Below, one piece after another: positions 7,487 through 15,750 of a stretch of 64,000 nucleotides of DNA. The translations under genes were made by a program, and so were the position numbers. Source of the DNA: JAPKZH01 sp963715635 (GTDB taxonomy: Bacteria > Acidobacteriota > Aminicenantia > Aminicenantales > UBA4085); contig OY970261.1 of assembly GCA_963715635.1 (NCBI GenBank), positions 868,001 to 932,000 on the forward strand. The letters run 5' to 3'. The notes under the pieces were generated by a model. The model was given only the letters and a program-made list of their open reading frames with translations, searched no databases and was not told where the DNA came from. Within the stretch, counting starts at the first letter, position 1, and each line of letters opens with the position of its first letter.

Positions 7487-8416
7487 TCAATCCGCATTTA
7501 GCTTACTTGCGTCTTTAAAACGGAAACGAGAGGCAATTACATAATCCCTAACGATTTCTATACTGATCCAGCGGCGGCGATGCTGTTCCGCTATATAGCC
7601 TACAACGTTGCTCCCAGCAAAAGGGTCAAGCACAAGATCATTAGGGCGGGTTAAGAACTTAATGAAAAAGTCCGGTATTGCATCAACAAAACGGGCAGGA
7701 TTCGGTGAGTACCCGAATTTCTTGCACGCGCTTAAATAGGGGTCATTACTTCGCGTATTTGCTTTTACAATGATATTTGGAGGAATGGCTCCTCCATTGT
7801 CACGGTTCCAGACTTTGGAGATGTGGTGCTCAGAAGGTCGGGGGCCTTGATTGTAACCATACTTGAACAGACGGTTCATATCTTCTTTGTATTCCGTAAG
7901 CACCCAGCGGTTTGAGGCCTTTGGGTTAGATGATTTAGAGAGCCACCAAATGGTATTAACTGCATCTTTAACCCGAATCCTCTGAATTGTAACCCATTCT
8001 GCGGGGGCAGGCATCTTGGCGGGATTAAACCAATAGAACTCTTGTGCAAGCTTAAATAAGCCGGAGGATTTGCAGAGGTCTAGCAGAAGCTCAAAATGGT
8101 ATAGAGAGCGTATGGGCTTCCCCTTAATCCAAGAACCGCCCAAATCAAGAACGAAGCTTCCGTTCTTGGTAAGAATCCTATGGATTTCGGCGGCAAATGG
8201 TCGAAACCACTCGATGTATTCATCCTCTCCTACATTGCCATAGCTCTTTTCGCGCCGCAAAGCATAGGGTGGGGAAGTGACGACCAAATTTACAGATTCG
8301 GCAGGTATTGATTTCATTATTTGCAGCGAATCGCCATGAAACGCCTGCCCATAACGCGTCTTATATATTCGCGGGAAGCAAGCTATGGCTCGGTTATTAA
8401 ACTTCTTATTTCCCAT
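7487..8416 (-). CDS. Site-specific DNA methyltransferase (beta class, TSPPY)
   Basis: A 309-residue enzyme with motif IV first, VVTSPPYALR (TSPPY at residues 47-51), and the SAM-binding motif near the C terminus, VLDPFAGSNVVGYIAE (264 onward), the beta-class order. S/TPPY with a preceding Ser is common in N4-cytosine methylases but also occurs in N6-adenine enzymes, so the base cannot be fixed. The middle (about 130-240) is the expected target-recognition region. It is the last gene of a four-gene minus-strand operon with a winged-helix protein (14 bp upstream) and a GHKL ATPase. It faces the other methyltransferase gene of the island. Confidence 0.9.
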   Translation of the reverse strand: MGNKKFNNRAIACFPRIYKTRYGQAFHGDSLQIMKSIPAESVNLVVTSPPYALRREKSYGNVGEDEYIEWFRPFAAEIHRILTKNGSFVLDLGGSWIKGKPIRSLYHFELLLDLCKSSGLFKLAQEFYWFNPAKMPAPAEWVTIQRIRVKDAVNTIWWLSKSSNPKASNRWVLTEYKEDMNRLFKYGYNQGPRPSEHHISKVWNRDNGGAIPPNIIVKANTRSNDPYLSACKKFGYSPNPARFVDAIPDFFIKFLTRPNDLVLDPFAGSNVVGYIAEQHRRRWISIEIVRDYVIASRFRFKDASKLNAD

Positions 8417-8430
8417 GAATACTCTACAGG

Positions 8431-9090
8431 CTAATCTTGGCGCTTGCGCAAGTTTTCTATTTCATCGAAGAATTTTGTTTTCAAAAACTCGTCTGTTTTT
8501 ATTAATGAAGAAACAGCCTCCTTATCTATGACGTCTTTCATCCCGGGAAGCACAAGGCGCCCATTGGCCGAGCTCGCTATAGCTTTTTCAAGGTCTGCTA
8601 GTACGTCTCTATTTACTCGGAACTGCGTGTTAACAGTCGAGGCGCCGCTGTATGACGAAATTCCCCAAAACTTGCATGCATCTCGGAATAGAATACCCTG
8701 CTCATCTTGTACATTCTTTTTCTTAAAGGCCGGCGATTCCAGCATGCGAAGAATAATCGCTATTTGTTTTCGGTCAATCGTGCCTGCTCTCGATGCAGTC
8801 GTTTGCGCCGAGTATGCTAGACTCCTTGCGATGCTTGTACCTGAGGCTGTTAATTTATAAAGTTTTTCGCCTACCTTTTCGATCCATCCTCTACCTTTAA
8901 GGCCTTTATTGCCCATGATATTACTGAGGATTCTATTCGAATCTGGGTACTGGTCTGCATATCCCTGGAGTCCAAATAAGTTTCTGTCATTCTCCCAAGC
9001 TTTGACCACAAGCTCTTCTGCTGAAAAAGGAGACCTCCCATTTTCTTCTAAGGCATTGGCAGCCCACAGAATCTTTTCGACGGTAGTCAT
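8431..9090 (-). CDS. Winged-helix-like protein of a methyltransferase/GHKL operon
   Basis: A 219-residue soluble protein. The N-terminal ~80 residues (EKILWAANALEENG ... FSAEELVVKAWENDRNLFG ... GWIEKVGEKLYKLTASG) look like a winged-helix domain, with a predicted wing at EKLYKLT. The C-terminal part contains FRDACKFWGIS and a helical tail and matches nothing I know. It lies 6 bp after the GHKL ATPase gene and 14 bp before the methyltransferase, so it is part of the same complex or pathway. It could be a DNA-binding specificity subunit or an unrecognised effector; no nuclease motif is visible. Confidence 0.6.
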   Translation of the reverse strand: MTTVEKILWAANALEENGRSPFSAEELVVKAWENDRNLFGLQGYADQYPDSNRILSNIMGNKGLKGRGWIEKVGEKLYKLTASGTSIARSLAYSAQTTASRAGTIDRKQIAIILRMLESPAFKKKNVQDEQGILFRDACKFWGISSYSGASTVNTQFRVNRDVLADLEKAIASSANGRLVLPGMKDVIDKEAVSSLIKTDEFLKTKFFDEIENLRKRQD

Positions 9091-9096
9091 AAGAAT

Positions 9097-11415
9097 CTAC
9101 TTGCTCGGGGTTGGAAGAATTCCACTATCCAAAAATCCTTCCAATTCACTAGCCATCGCCTCCTGCATTTCTATCATCACATCGTCCCAGCGTTCCTTGA
9201 GCATGTCCCAACTCGTATTGCCCTCGAGCCTCGTTTCTATGAAAAGTCGGATTTTCACCATTGCTTCAATAAAGCGCTCAAGGTAATATACTCTCCACTG
9301 TTTTTGCCTATCACTTGCCGGGGCTTGACCTGTGGCCTCCGACCAGTACCTGCTTGCGAGAGGCGCTGCCATATTGACCCAAAAAATCATTGACGTAATA
9401 TCGTCGGGGGCAACTCGTTGAGATACAGGAGGATGATGTCTCGAAAATAACTGCTCCGGTGCTTTTTCTGGATCAAAGGGGTCAGGGTCAATGCCGGACA
9501 AGAGAATCCGAGGATATCCTTTTCCCTTCTTCTTACCTGCTCCAACACCTTCTATGACTTTGATTTTGGCGCCCGGGGAAGCCAGCGCTCTATCATCTCC
9601 TGCCGTGACTTCGGTAGTACCAGGCACTTGTGCCCAAACGACTCCGGCAGAGCCAACTCTTACGATATCCTTATTATCGGTAACAATCCAATTTAAATAA
9701 ACCCCCTCGTGTTTTTCGCCATCTCTGTCTTCTGCCACTGTGCCCAAGGCCTTGAATTCGCCTGTGCTCAGCTCTATAGATTTTTCCTTCATCTGCAGGT
9801 TCTTGATATCTAGAACAGTAAGGCAGACTTTGTTAGAAATTAGCTTGTTATCCAGCGTTTCTGCCCAGATTTCAGTTTTGCCTGGACTAAAAGTCCTGAC
9901 TTGGAAGAAATCCTCATCAACGATAGCAACATTCCAATCGGAGCTGTTCCATCGGTAAGGAGTTAGTCGAACTCTCTGGCCGGCAGCGTTTCTAAATTCA
10001 ATTGTCGGTTGTATCCCGACTCCCACCCCCGCAAGTTCATGCGAAAGTGAAATGCGAATCGACGCAACATCCCCCCTTGGCAGCCGAGGACCAGTTGGTC
10101 TAACCCCACCCCCTCCTCGTGTTTGGTCGCCAAGACCCAAGCCAGCACTTTCGAGGAACTTATTCTTCCATTCATTCATATGTTCACTAATTTGTTGCCA
10201 TTCATCACGGTCCTTTTGAGTGGCTTTGAGTTTCTCAAGCTTAGCAAATCCTTCACAGAACTTTTCAATCGTCAATCTTGTCCATTCTTTTACCGCTTGA
10301 GTTAGAGAGCTATCGGATGGTTCAATTCGGTCGCTTGTCTTATATTGAAGAAGAGAATCAAGACAAAGGTCGCCGTAGATCTGGTCAGCAAATCCCTTCC
10401 CTGCAAGGTCTCGAACATCCCACGAGCCAATATATTCATCCTTAGCTCGTATGTAGATTCTGTGTCTTGGCCGGTAAGAATACATCATACTTCGCTTGGA
10501 CGTACGTAATGTGAGCTGTCCTGGCTTGTCGTCAGGCACACTGAGAGTACAAATCTTCTCGTTAGTTGGGGGGAGGGGGATTTCCTTTGGAACATCGAAT
10601 GACCGTGGCTCTTTAGCTTCGTCCATTGGCTCAATAGTTTCGAGCCTAAGCGGCCAAGCCTGTTCGCACGGCACCGAATCACAGAATAAATAAACCTTGG
10701 CCTCTTGCAGGGCTTCAATCAGCTGCGCATGCCCTTGCAGGTCTTCAATAAGTGAGCTCACGCGAAAACGACCACCCGGGAGATCTCTCGGGTCTACGCC
10801 CTTGACCAACGTAAACCCAGTAGCCTTTTGGAGCACGTTCATCGCATCAGGAGGAAGATTGCTAGTTTTAACACCGAACGGAATAAGGTTCTGTTCGAGC
10901 AGCTTCTCTTTATCAAGAACCGGAAATCTACGACCCTGTAAACGATCAGGGAAGTATCCAGGGCGGACCGCGCCAGCAATAAATCCGTATCTGTTTCCGA
11001 ATCCTCCAGCGCAGGTAATTAAAAGTGCGTGGGCATTAAACATATTGACCATATATGCTTTGCCCCCATGTCCGTGCCCACCTTTGCGTTTTCCGGTATG
11101 TCCTCCTAGTGCAGCTTCTGGGCTTCCCCACTCTTTAAAACGCGTTTCGATTTTTTCTGTAGTCATTCCAACAAAATCTAAACACCCAACTAGGGCAGGC
11201 ATCCCTTTGTCTGCATTTTTAAGAAAAATGACTATGACCTTATTTTCCAGGGAAAAATCGGCTTCACTATAAGCGTCGCAGCTATTCTTGACCAATTCTG
11301 CTATGCCCGATGCGTGATTAGCAATACGTTGGGTAAGTTGTCGAACTGCATACTCGTGTATGGCAATTTTGTCATCTGGTTCATATTTCGCTTCCAAGTC
11401 CTTAAGCTTACTCAT
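9097..11415 (-). CDS. GHKL (Hsp90/MORC-type) ATPase with Ig-like domains
   Basis: A 772-residue protein beginning with a Bergerat-fold ATPase: N-box GIAELVKNSCDAY (residues about 37-49, with catalytic Glu40 and Asn43), G1 box LDFVGMT (about 79-85) and G2 box KGGHGHGGKAYM (about 111-122), as in MutL, Hsp90 and MORC ATPases. After a linker and coiled-coil-like stretch come two beta-rich segments (about 455-640) resembling Ig-like/Big domains, ending WAQVPGTTEVTAGD. The tail is helical. There is no signal peptide, so Ig-like modules are unusual here. The chosen ATG (11415) has an AGGGGG site 7 bp upstream; an ATG also lies at 11421. GHKL ATPases linked to DNA methylases are known from MORC-like restriction systems; function here is inferred. 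Confidence 0.8.
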   Translation of the reverse strand: MSKLKDLEAKYEPDDKIAIHEYAVRQLTQRIANHASGIAELVKNSCDAYSEADFSLENKVIVIFLKNADKGMPALVGCLDFVGMTTEKIETRFKEWGSPEAALGGHTGKRKGGHGHGGKAYMVNMFNAHALLITCAGGFGNRYGFIAGAVRPGYFPDRLQGRRFPVLDKEKLLEQNLIPFGVKTSNLPPDAMNVLQKATGFTLVKGVDPRDLPGGRFRVSSLIEDLQGHAQLIEALQEAKVYLFCDSVPCEQAWPLRLETIEPMDEAKEPRSFDVPKEIPLPPTNEKICTLSVPDDKPGQLTLRTSKRSMMYSYRPRHRIYIRAKDEYIGSWDVRDLAGKGFADQIYGDLCLDSLLQYKTSDRIEPSDSSLTQAVKEWTRLTIEKFCEGFAKLEKLKATQKDRDEWQQISEHMNEWKNKFLESAGLGLGDQTRGGGGVRPTGPRLPRGDVASIRISLSHELAGVGVGIQPTIEFRNAAGQRVRLTPYRWNSSDWNVAIVDEDFFQVRTFSPGKTEIWAETLDNKLISNKVCLTVLDIKNLQMKEKSIELSTGEFKALGTVAEDRDGEKHEGVYLNWIVTDNKDIVRVGSAGVVWAQVPGTTEVTAGDDRALASPGAKIKVIEGVGAGKKKGKGYPRILLSGIDPDPFDPEKAPEQLFSRHHPPVSQRVAPDDITSMIFWVNMAAPLASRYWSEATGQAPASDRQKQWRVYYLERFIEAMVKIRLFIETRLEGNTSWDMLKERWDDVMIEMQEAMASELEGFLDSGILPTPSK

Positions 11416-11441
11416 TTCCATACCCCCTGAGTTATGAAGTG

Positions 11442-11669
11442 TTATTTGTCTCTCAAAGTGAATTGGCGAGAGTTGCCTAATGATGCCTCATACAAGCCTT
11501 TTATCCTTCGGACCTCAGCGTCTAGAGCCTGAAAAATCCTTTTTATATCCTCGCTGCTAAACTCATAATTCTGCCTATTTGAGCAATTCCCCAGCAAACG
11601 AAGGTCTGAAAGGACGTTATTGGTACGACGCTCAGCAACCCGTAAGAATCTTTCTCTTTTGCCGCTCAT
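11442..11669 (-). CDS. Small charged protein heading the GHKL/methylase operon
   Basis: A 75-residue basic, helical protein starting MSGKRERFLRVAERRTNNVL and continuing LLGNCSNRQNYEF then DIKRIFQALDAEVRR. Similar short proteins with an N(C/S)xNxxNYEF core are seen next to restriction and defence genes, but I know no function. A longer frame opens at 11714, yet that start lies inside the promoter, so the ATG at 11669 is chosen. It lies 26 bp before the ATPase gene and probably acts as a small DNA- or partner-binding component (inference). Confidence 0.7.
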   Translation of the reverse strand: MSGKRERFLRVAERRTNNVLSDLRLLGNCSNRQNYEFSSEDIKRIFQALDAEVRRIKGLYEASLGNSRQFTLRDK

Positions 11670-11685
11670 TATATATTTTGAATAA

Positions 11686-11714
11686 ATTATATAGATATTT
11701 ATTTTATTTGTCAA
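11686..11714 (-). promoter_or_regulatory. Perfect sigma70-type promoter of the GHKL/methylase operon
   Basis: On the minus strand TTGACA (11714-11709), a 17-bp AT-rich spacer and TATAAT (11691-11686), a perfect match to both consensus boxes. The -10 box ends 16 bp before the ATG at 11669, giving a leader of about 10 bases with no Shine-Dalgarno. It excludes the longer upstream start for the small gene. An AT-rich tract extends to about 11755. Confidence 0.8.
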
Positions 11715-11829
11715 GCATTATTTATATATCTAATATATTTTAAATATATAACTGATTTGTAGAAACTCGCCTTAAAATCGCCCCGGCAAGACAGGAAAAC
11801 ATCAGCAGCCTATCGTCTCCACAGTCGGG

Positions 11830-11940
11830 AACAGGAAATGGCCGAAAAGAAGGCAGGTTAGAGCAGCGGATTGACTTCATAAACCTTGCAGATCATCTCT
11901 GGCCATATCGATAGCCGACCTTTGCCCAGAGGAAGGATTA
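11830..11940 (-). pseudogene. Remnant of IS91-like transposase tail, copy A
   Basis: The minus strand encodes GRLSIWPEMICKVYEVNPLL, the same segment as WAEMIRKVYEVDPMLCPKC in the longer transposase remnant at 27528-27836 and the copy at 29280-29480. Only this short C-terminal part is present and it abuts a gamma-glutamyltransferase remnant. The stretch 11715-11829 holds the AT-rich promoter flank and nothing else recognised. Confidence 0.6.
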
Positions 11941-12140
11941 AAAGCCGGCTGCCCGGCCATCGGCGCTGCGCGGGTCGGCGGCAACGAGGAGCAGATTCTT
12001 TTCGTGATCGACGCACATACACATCGCCGGGCCGAAGAGTCCCTTGAACAGGCTTCACTTTATTGTTGAAATCAGGCAGAGATAGGGCGCGATCGCGATA
12101 GGCCGGCGCATGGCCTCGGTCACCAGGAAGTGGAGGTGCG
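11941..12140 (-). pseudogene. Internally deleted gamma-glutamyltransferase remnant 1
   Basis: Read on the minus strand in pieces, this gives HLHFLVTEAMRR and AYRDRA (the mid-region of gamma-glutamyltransferase), then LSLPDFNNKVKP, then LFGPAMCMCVDHEKNLLL and AADPRSADGRAAGF, the enzyme's C-terminal end. Over 100 residues are missing between the first and second pieces and more before the third. The same first junction occurs in the copy at 13119. It is non-functional. Confidence 0.65.
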
Positions 12141-12204
12141 TGTTAAAAAACGGAATAAGGTTCTTGTGATTCGCCGGCCGCTTGACATCTCCCCGCAAGC
12201 GGCA

Positions 12205-13050
12205 TTAATTTTCCCAAATGAATTTGGGCAGGGAATATTCTGTCCGGACGAGAAAAACGTTCCCGCTTTCGTCAGTCCGATCAAAGTACATCGCTCTCTC
12301 GGAAGTAAATAGCGGGAGGTCATTGAGCTGAGCCACCCCCATGAATTCGCCCTTTCTGGTGAAGATATCGATAAGGAACGAGCGGCTTTTGTCGGTCATG
12401 TTCATCGCGAATCTGAAGACGAATACATAATCCCGTGAAATCCTAATCGCGGAGATCTGGTTTTTTGTCTGAGGTATTTTCTTCGAGAAGCGATCCCTGG
12501 CCACGGCATGAAATGTCTTCAAGATTTTGTTCTGGCCATCCACCATCACCTGCTGTTGATCGTCGGGGCGCCAGATCCAACCGTAAAAGCGGTCGGGCCC
12601 GATGTAGCCCAATCCCAGCCGACCGTTAAGGTCTAAGCGTCTGATGAATGTTCCATCTGTTTTAAAGAGGGAAATATAGGAAAGATCTTCGAGCACAGCC
12701 AGTTCCCCTTTTGAAGTAAGGACAATTCCGGCTGGGGATTGGAAATCGCCGGGGCCCTGGCCTTTCCGGCCGAAGGTCAGAAGCAGTCGGCCCTGTGGCG
12801 AGAATTTGAAGACCTTGTGTTCCAGGCGGTCCAGGACATAAAAATTGAGCTGGTCGTCTTCGCAGACCGAGGCGATGGAACTGAAGAGGAGATCGGTCCG
12901 TCCGATGGCCAAGGGGGTGGCCAGCTTTAGAGGAATAGACTTTTCTTGCGAATGCAATAAAATTGAGAGACCCAGGAAAAATAGATTAACCGAGAAGAAA
13001 AGAAAGGCGGTTTTCTGTCTTTTTCGAAAACCTATTCTAAAAGGGGGCAT
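12205..13050 (-). CDS. Secreted 6-bladed beta-propeller protein
   Basis: A 281-residue protein with an N-terminal hydrophobic signal segment (TAFLFFSVNLFFLGLSILL, residues about 14-32). The body has NHL-like propeller motifs: FYVLDRLEHKVFKFSPQGRLLLTFG followed by the blade signature GRKGQGPGDFQSPAGI and VLDRL/VLEDL strands. These GxKGxGPGEF repeats are typical of secreted propellers of unknown ligand that are abundant in Acidobacteriota-like genomes. AGAAGGATCAG before the ATG serves as a ribosome site. Sister of the gene at 13805-14935. It may be slightly short at the C terminus, since a full six blades would need about 330 residues. Confidence 0.75.
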   Translation of the reverse strand: MPPFRIGFRKRQKTAFLFFSVNLFFLGLSILLHSQEKSIPLKLATPLAIGRTDLLFSSIASVCEDDQLNFYVLDRLEHKVFKFSPQGRLLLTFGRKGQGPGDFQSPAGIVLTSKGELAVLEDLSYISLFKTDGTFIRRLDLNGRLGLGYIGPDRFYGWIWRPDDQQQVMVDGQNKILKTFHAVARDRFSKKIPQTKNQISAIRISRDYVFVFRFAMNMTDKSRSFLIDIFTRKGEFMGVAQLNDLPLFTSERAMYFDRTDESGNVFLVRTEYSLPKFIWEN

Positions 13051-13118
13051 CTGATCCTTCTATATGAGATACCCGAGCAATCCAAAAAAGGTTAAGAAAT
13101 TGCCAATCTCCATATTCC

Positions 13119-13215
13119 AGGCGCGGGCAGGTTGGCCCGGCCGAAGCCTCCAGGCTCACCCTATAGCTGAAATCAGGCAGAGAGAGGGCGCGATCGCGAT
13201 AGGCCCGGCGCATTC
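13119..13215 (-). pseudogene. Gamma-glutamyltransferase remnant 2
   Basis: The minus strand gives MRRAYRDRALSLPDFS joined to a frame-shifted stretch that corresponds to the GGFGRASLPAPGKRP segment of the larger remnant at 27012-27480. The MRRAYRDRA/LSLPDF junction is the same internal deletion as in remnant 1, so both derive from one deleted copy. Confidence 0.6.
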
Positions 13216-13226
13216 CATAGGCTAGA

Positions 13227-13332
13227 ACACTATCCCCTCTGAGCCCTATGTCTAAACTCCCGCGCTCATAAAAATGTTATATCGGCGGATGATCAACGTC
13301 AAGAACAGGAAATAGTCGCGAAGAAGGCCGGT
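13227..13332. repeat. Dispersed mobile-element segment, copy 3
   Basis: Shares ctatcccctctgagcccta, cgcgctcataaaaatgtta and aggaaatagtcgcgaagaag with the copies at 1026 and 29280, but lacks the outer gtttgctttttccgtacg end. It directly follows the gamma-glutamyltransferase remnant. Confidence 0.6.
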
Positions 13333-13464
13333 CCCAATCCTCAGGTGCGGCTGTGTGGCGGATGAACAGGACTCTTATCGAGAGGGCCAATGGTAACCAC
13401 ACGCTTATTAATAACTTCGTTTGCTCCGTTCAGGGAAATGCAAAAAAAATATTCCTGTCATTTT

Positions 13465-13668
13465 ATCTTTGCCGTCCGGACATGATGTCCGGTTTCCTGT
13501 CCGGATATGCTTAATTGAACGAGAAAATCAGCCTATCCCGCCATTTTGGCGGGATTTTTGGCGGAAAGACCTTGACAGCCCGCTTAGTAGGGCGAATCCC
13601 GACACTTTGTCGGGATTATTGTCGGGATTTGCAATTCCGGCCATTTAGAATAACCAAATCCCGACAGC
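13465..13668. repeat. Cluster of short inverted repeats
   Basis: Contains several GC-rich palindromes in 200 bp: ccggacatgatgtccgg near 13476, tcccgcca-ttt-tggcggga at 13536-13554, and aatcccgaca-ctt-tgtcgggatt at 13595-13617, with extra half-sites tgtcgggatt and aatcccgaca on either side. The repeated CCCGACA core suggests a REP-like or miniature inverted-repeat element. No gene is present here. Confidence 0.55.
13536..13559 (+). terminator. Terminator-like hairpin
   Basis: An 8-bp stem tcccgcca / tggcggga with a 3-base loop is followed by TTTTT on the plus strand, the form of an intrinsic terminator. No plus-strand gene ends just upstream, so it may belong to the inverted-repeat cluster instead. 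Confidence 0.4.
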
Positions 13669-13687
13669 CAACCGGTATCTTTTTCGA

Positions 13688-13800
13688 AAAGCCAGCTGCC
13701 CGGCCATCGGCGCTCCGCGGATCGGCGGCGCCGAGGAGCAGATTCTTTTCGTGATCGATGCACATACACATCGCCGGGCCGAAAAGTCCCTTGAAATGGG
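13688..13800 (-). pseudogene. Gamma-glutamyltransferase C-terminal remnant 3
   Basis: The minus strand encodes KGLFGPAMCMCIDHEKNLLL followed by GAADPRSADGRAAGF, the C-terminal end of gamma-glutamyltransferase (the usual ending is a G/A-ADPR-DG-AAGY motif). It ends 4 bp before the start of the stop codon of the beta-propeller gene and is near-identical to remnant 1. Only the tail is present. Confidence 0.65.
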
Positions 13801-13804
13801 GATA

Positions 13805-14935
13805 TTATTCCGCCACCAGCTCCATCAGAAAGCGCTTGATTGAGGGGTATCCATCCTCGGGCTGAACGATGCTGTAAGCTTTTCCTTTCTTGAACTGGAA
13901 GATCCGCTGGTCAATCCTGACCTGTTTGAGATAAATCCCTTCGGGCGAGAAAACATCGTAGGTGAAATCCTTTGTGGTATTCTCCTTGTAGAGCTCGACC
14001 CAGAGATTTCCCGCTTCGTCGAAGATGATCGTTCGATTGAATGCGGGCATCGTCTTCTTTTGGCCGGGCTCACCTTTATAGCGGGGATTCTTGAGCGGGT
14101 TGAACTCCCGGCCGAAGGCGAATTCGATCTTGCCGTCAGGCCCATATGCGCCAAGGCGATAGATCTCATTGTAGCCGCCGTAGAGCTTTCCCTGACGATT
14201 GATGGCCCAGACGATCATATAAACTCCCATACTGCCCACGATTCCGCCGCTGCCAACGGCCTTCATCACCTGGACCTCGCCGTGGAAGTCGGTCAGATGG
14301 ACCATCTCTTTACCCGAGACGTCCGTGCGAAAGATGCTTGTGATGTAGGGAACCTCGCGGAATTCAGTCGATAATTTCAACTCTTCGCCGGGCGCGGATT
14401 TTGCGAGAAAAAGGCGATCCTGTCCATCGATAGCCAGAGTGCGGAAAAAGCCATCAAAGCGAAAGCCGGAGAGATACTCGCCTTCGCTGGTGAGGATCGT
14501 GATCCGCCGTTGTTGACCATCCAGAATGCAGACTTTTCCGCCTGTCATTAAATCAAAAAAAACGGGGAGGTCGAATTCTCCCGGCCCCTGACCTTTTCGG
14601 CCGATAGTCCTAAGAAAACGGCCTTGGCTGTCATAAACTTTGATGTGAACATCCCCCCAATCCATGACGTAAACGCGGCCTTGATCGTCGACCTTCAGAT
14701 CAAGAGGCTTATTCAGCATCGCCATCTCTGGCTTTGCTTCCTCGCCGTAGGACATCTCCGCCGTGAGCTTAGCAATAAAGCGTCCGTCACGGGGATATTC
14801 GGGATTCGTGATAGTCTTTACGCCGTCCTTCATAGCGGTGACCGCCGGATAAGATTTCTTTTGACCTGAAAGAAGAGCCAATGGCGCTGCTATCAAGACC
14901 AGACAAGGGACCAGAAAGTGTTTTCTCAAACTCAT
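13805..14935 (-). CDS. Secreted 6-bladed beta-propeller protein
   Basis: A 376-residue protein whose start is set at the ATG at 14935, behind an AGGAGGGG ribosome site; the frame is open further upstream but that part is not conserved-looking. The signal peptide is LVPCLVLIAAPLALLSG. The body shows propeller blades: DLKVDDQGRVYVMDWGDVHI, then GRKGQGPGEFDLPVF, KVCILDGQQRRITIL and later repeats. It is the same family as the gene at 12205 and full length for six blades. Function is unknown; such proteins are exported and often paralogous. Gamma-glutamyltransferase relics lie just downstream. Confidence 0.8.
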   Translation of the reverse strand: MSLRKHFLVPCLVLIAAPLALLSGQKKSYPAVTAMKDGVKTITNPEYPRDGRFIAKLTAEMSYGEEAKPEMAMLNKPLDLKVDDQGRVYVMDWGDVHIKVYDSQGRFLRTIGRKGQGPGEFDLPVFFDLMTGGKVCILDGQQRRITILTSEGEYLSGFRFDGFFRTLAIDGQDRLFLAKSAPGEELKLSTEFREVPYITSIFRTDVSGKEMVHLTDFHGEVQVMKAVGSGGIVGSMGVYMIVWAINRQGKLYGGYNEIYRLGAYGPDGKIEFAFGREFNPLKNPRYKGEPGQKKTMPAFNRTIIFDEAGNLWVELYKENTTKDFTYDVFSPEGIYLKQVRIDQRIFQFKKGKAYSIVQPEDGYPSIKRFLMELVAE

Positions 14936-15005
14936 GATCCCCTCCTTTTGACGGGATGGATAATAATTTTCTTTTCCGTTGCGATAGCTAAATGAGGATT
15001 CAGAT

Positions 15006-15064
15006 GCCGATTTTACTACATCCCATCGTTGGGAATGATAAATCGCAGCATGATCGGATGTCAA
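15006..15064. repeat. 59-bp dispersed repeat, copy 1
   Basis: The segment gccgattttacta... tcccatcgttgggaatgat... aaatcgcagcatgatcggat gtcaa is repeated at 26041-26099 with about six changes. Both copies lie just upstream of genes for secreted proteins, on opposite sides. No coding potential is recognised. Confidence 0.65.
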
Positions 15065-15072
15065 CATAGCGG

Positions 15073-15195
15073 ATGCCCGGCTTAGAAGCCATGGAGCAAT
15101 TTAAGCGTGTCCTCGACCTCTGGAAAGACGCCGACCCCGGCCCGCCCGAGCTTGAGGATGCCAGGAAGAGGCGGGTGGGGCTGAAGGGCACATAA
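15073..15195 (+). pseudogene. C-terminal remnant of a TPR protein
   Basis: A 40-codon frame reads GLEAMEQFKRVLDLWKDADP then PELEDARKRRVGLKGT and a stop. This is the end of the tetratricopeptide region of large kinase/cyclase-type proteins (FLDLWKDADPxxPEVEDARKRLAxL). The rest of the gene is absent. Its last codons run into a tRNA fragment 2 bp downstream. Shorter copies of the same tail occur at 18574 and 25279. Confidence 0.65.
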
Positions 15196-15197
15196 GA

Positions 15198-15256
<59 letters not shown>

Positions 15257-15452
15257 CCTTTTTCTCAAGAAATTCCCTGGAAAAGACAAAATCTTTGCTT
15301 CTTTCTTTTTAGGCTCCCTTAGCTGGATTCGGCTCCCTTAGGCATTTTTAATGACAATTTAGTGACAAAATTTTGGAGAGGTCTAGTTTTGTTTTTAGGT
15401 AAGCCATGAAGCCTAGTTAAATAATGATACGGGGAGGGGTCTATCTTTGTAC

Positions 15453-15507
15453 GTAGAGAATCTGACTACGAATCAGAAGGTCGGAGGTTCGAGTCCTCTC
15501 TGGCGCG
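15453..15507 (+). tRNA. tRNA-Arg (ACG) 3' part, 5' end missing
   Basis: gtagagaatctga-ctACGaa-tcaga gives an anticodon arm with anticodon ACG, followed by a T-arm ggagg-ttcgagt-cctct and an acceptor 3' strand ctggcgc. A matching gcgccag 5' strand and the first half of the D-arm are not found upstream, and CCA is not encoded. With the tRNA-Met fragment 200 bp away it suggests att-site-like tRNA remnants. The DNA between and after them (to 15694) contains no recognised gene. Confidence 0.55.
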
Positions 15508-15694
15508 CTCCCTTTCCCCTGATTTTCTCGATTTTGGTTTTAGCCTGAGTAAGCAAAACTGAGCCATTTTTAGCGGTTTTGTCCACGCCGTGTCCACACG
15601 GCGGACGCAGGAAAAGAGGTCTGTGATACCGGCGTTACACGGGAAGGGGTTTAATTACTAATTTGGGACGCTTGAAGCAATGAACTCAGCCCAG

Positions 15695-15723
15695 TTGACT
15701 CTATGGCCTTTCCTTGTTAATCT
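15695..15723 (+). promoter_or_regulatory. Probable promoter of the Ser/Thr kinase gene
   Basis: TTGACT (15695-15700), 17-bp spacer, TAATCT (15718-15723), followed by an AAAGGGG ribosome site and the ATG at 15751. Confidence 0.45.
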
Positions 15724-15750
15724 TTAGCCATCCTAATTAAAGGGGCAGCA

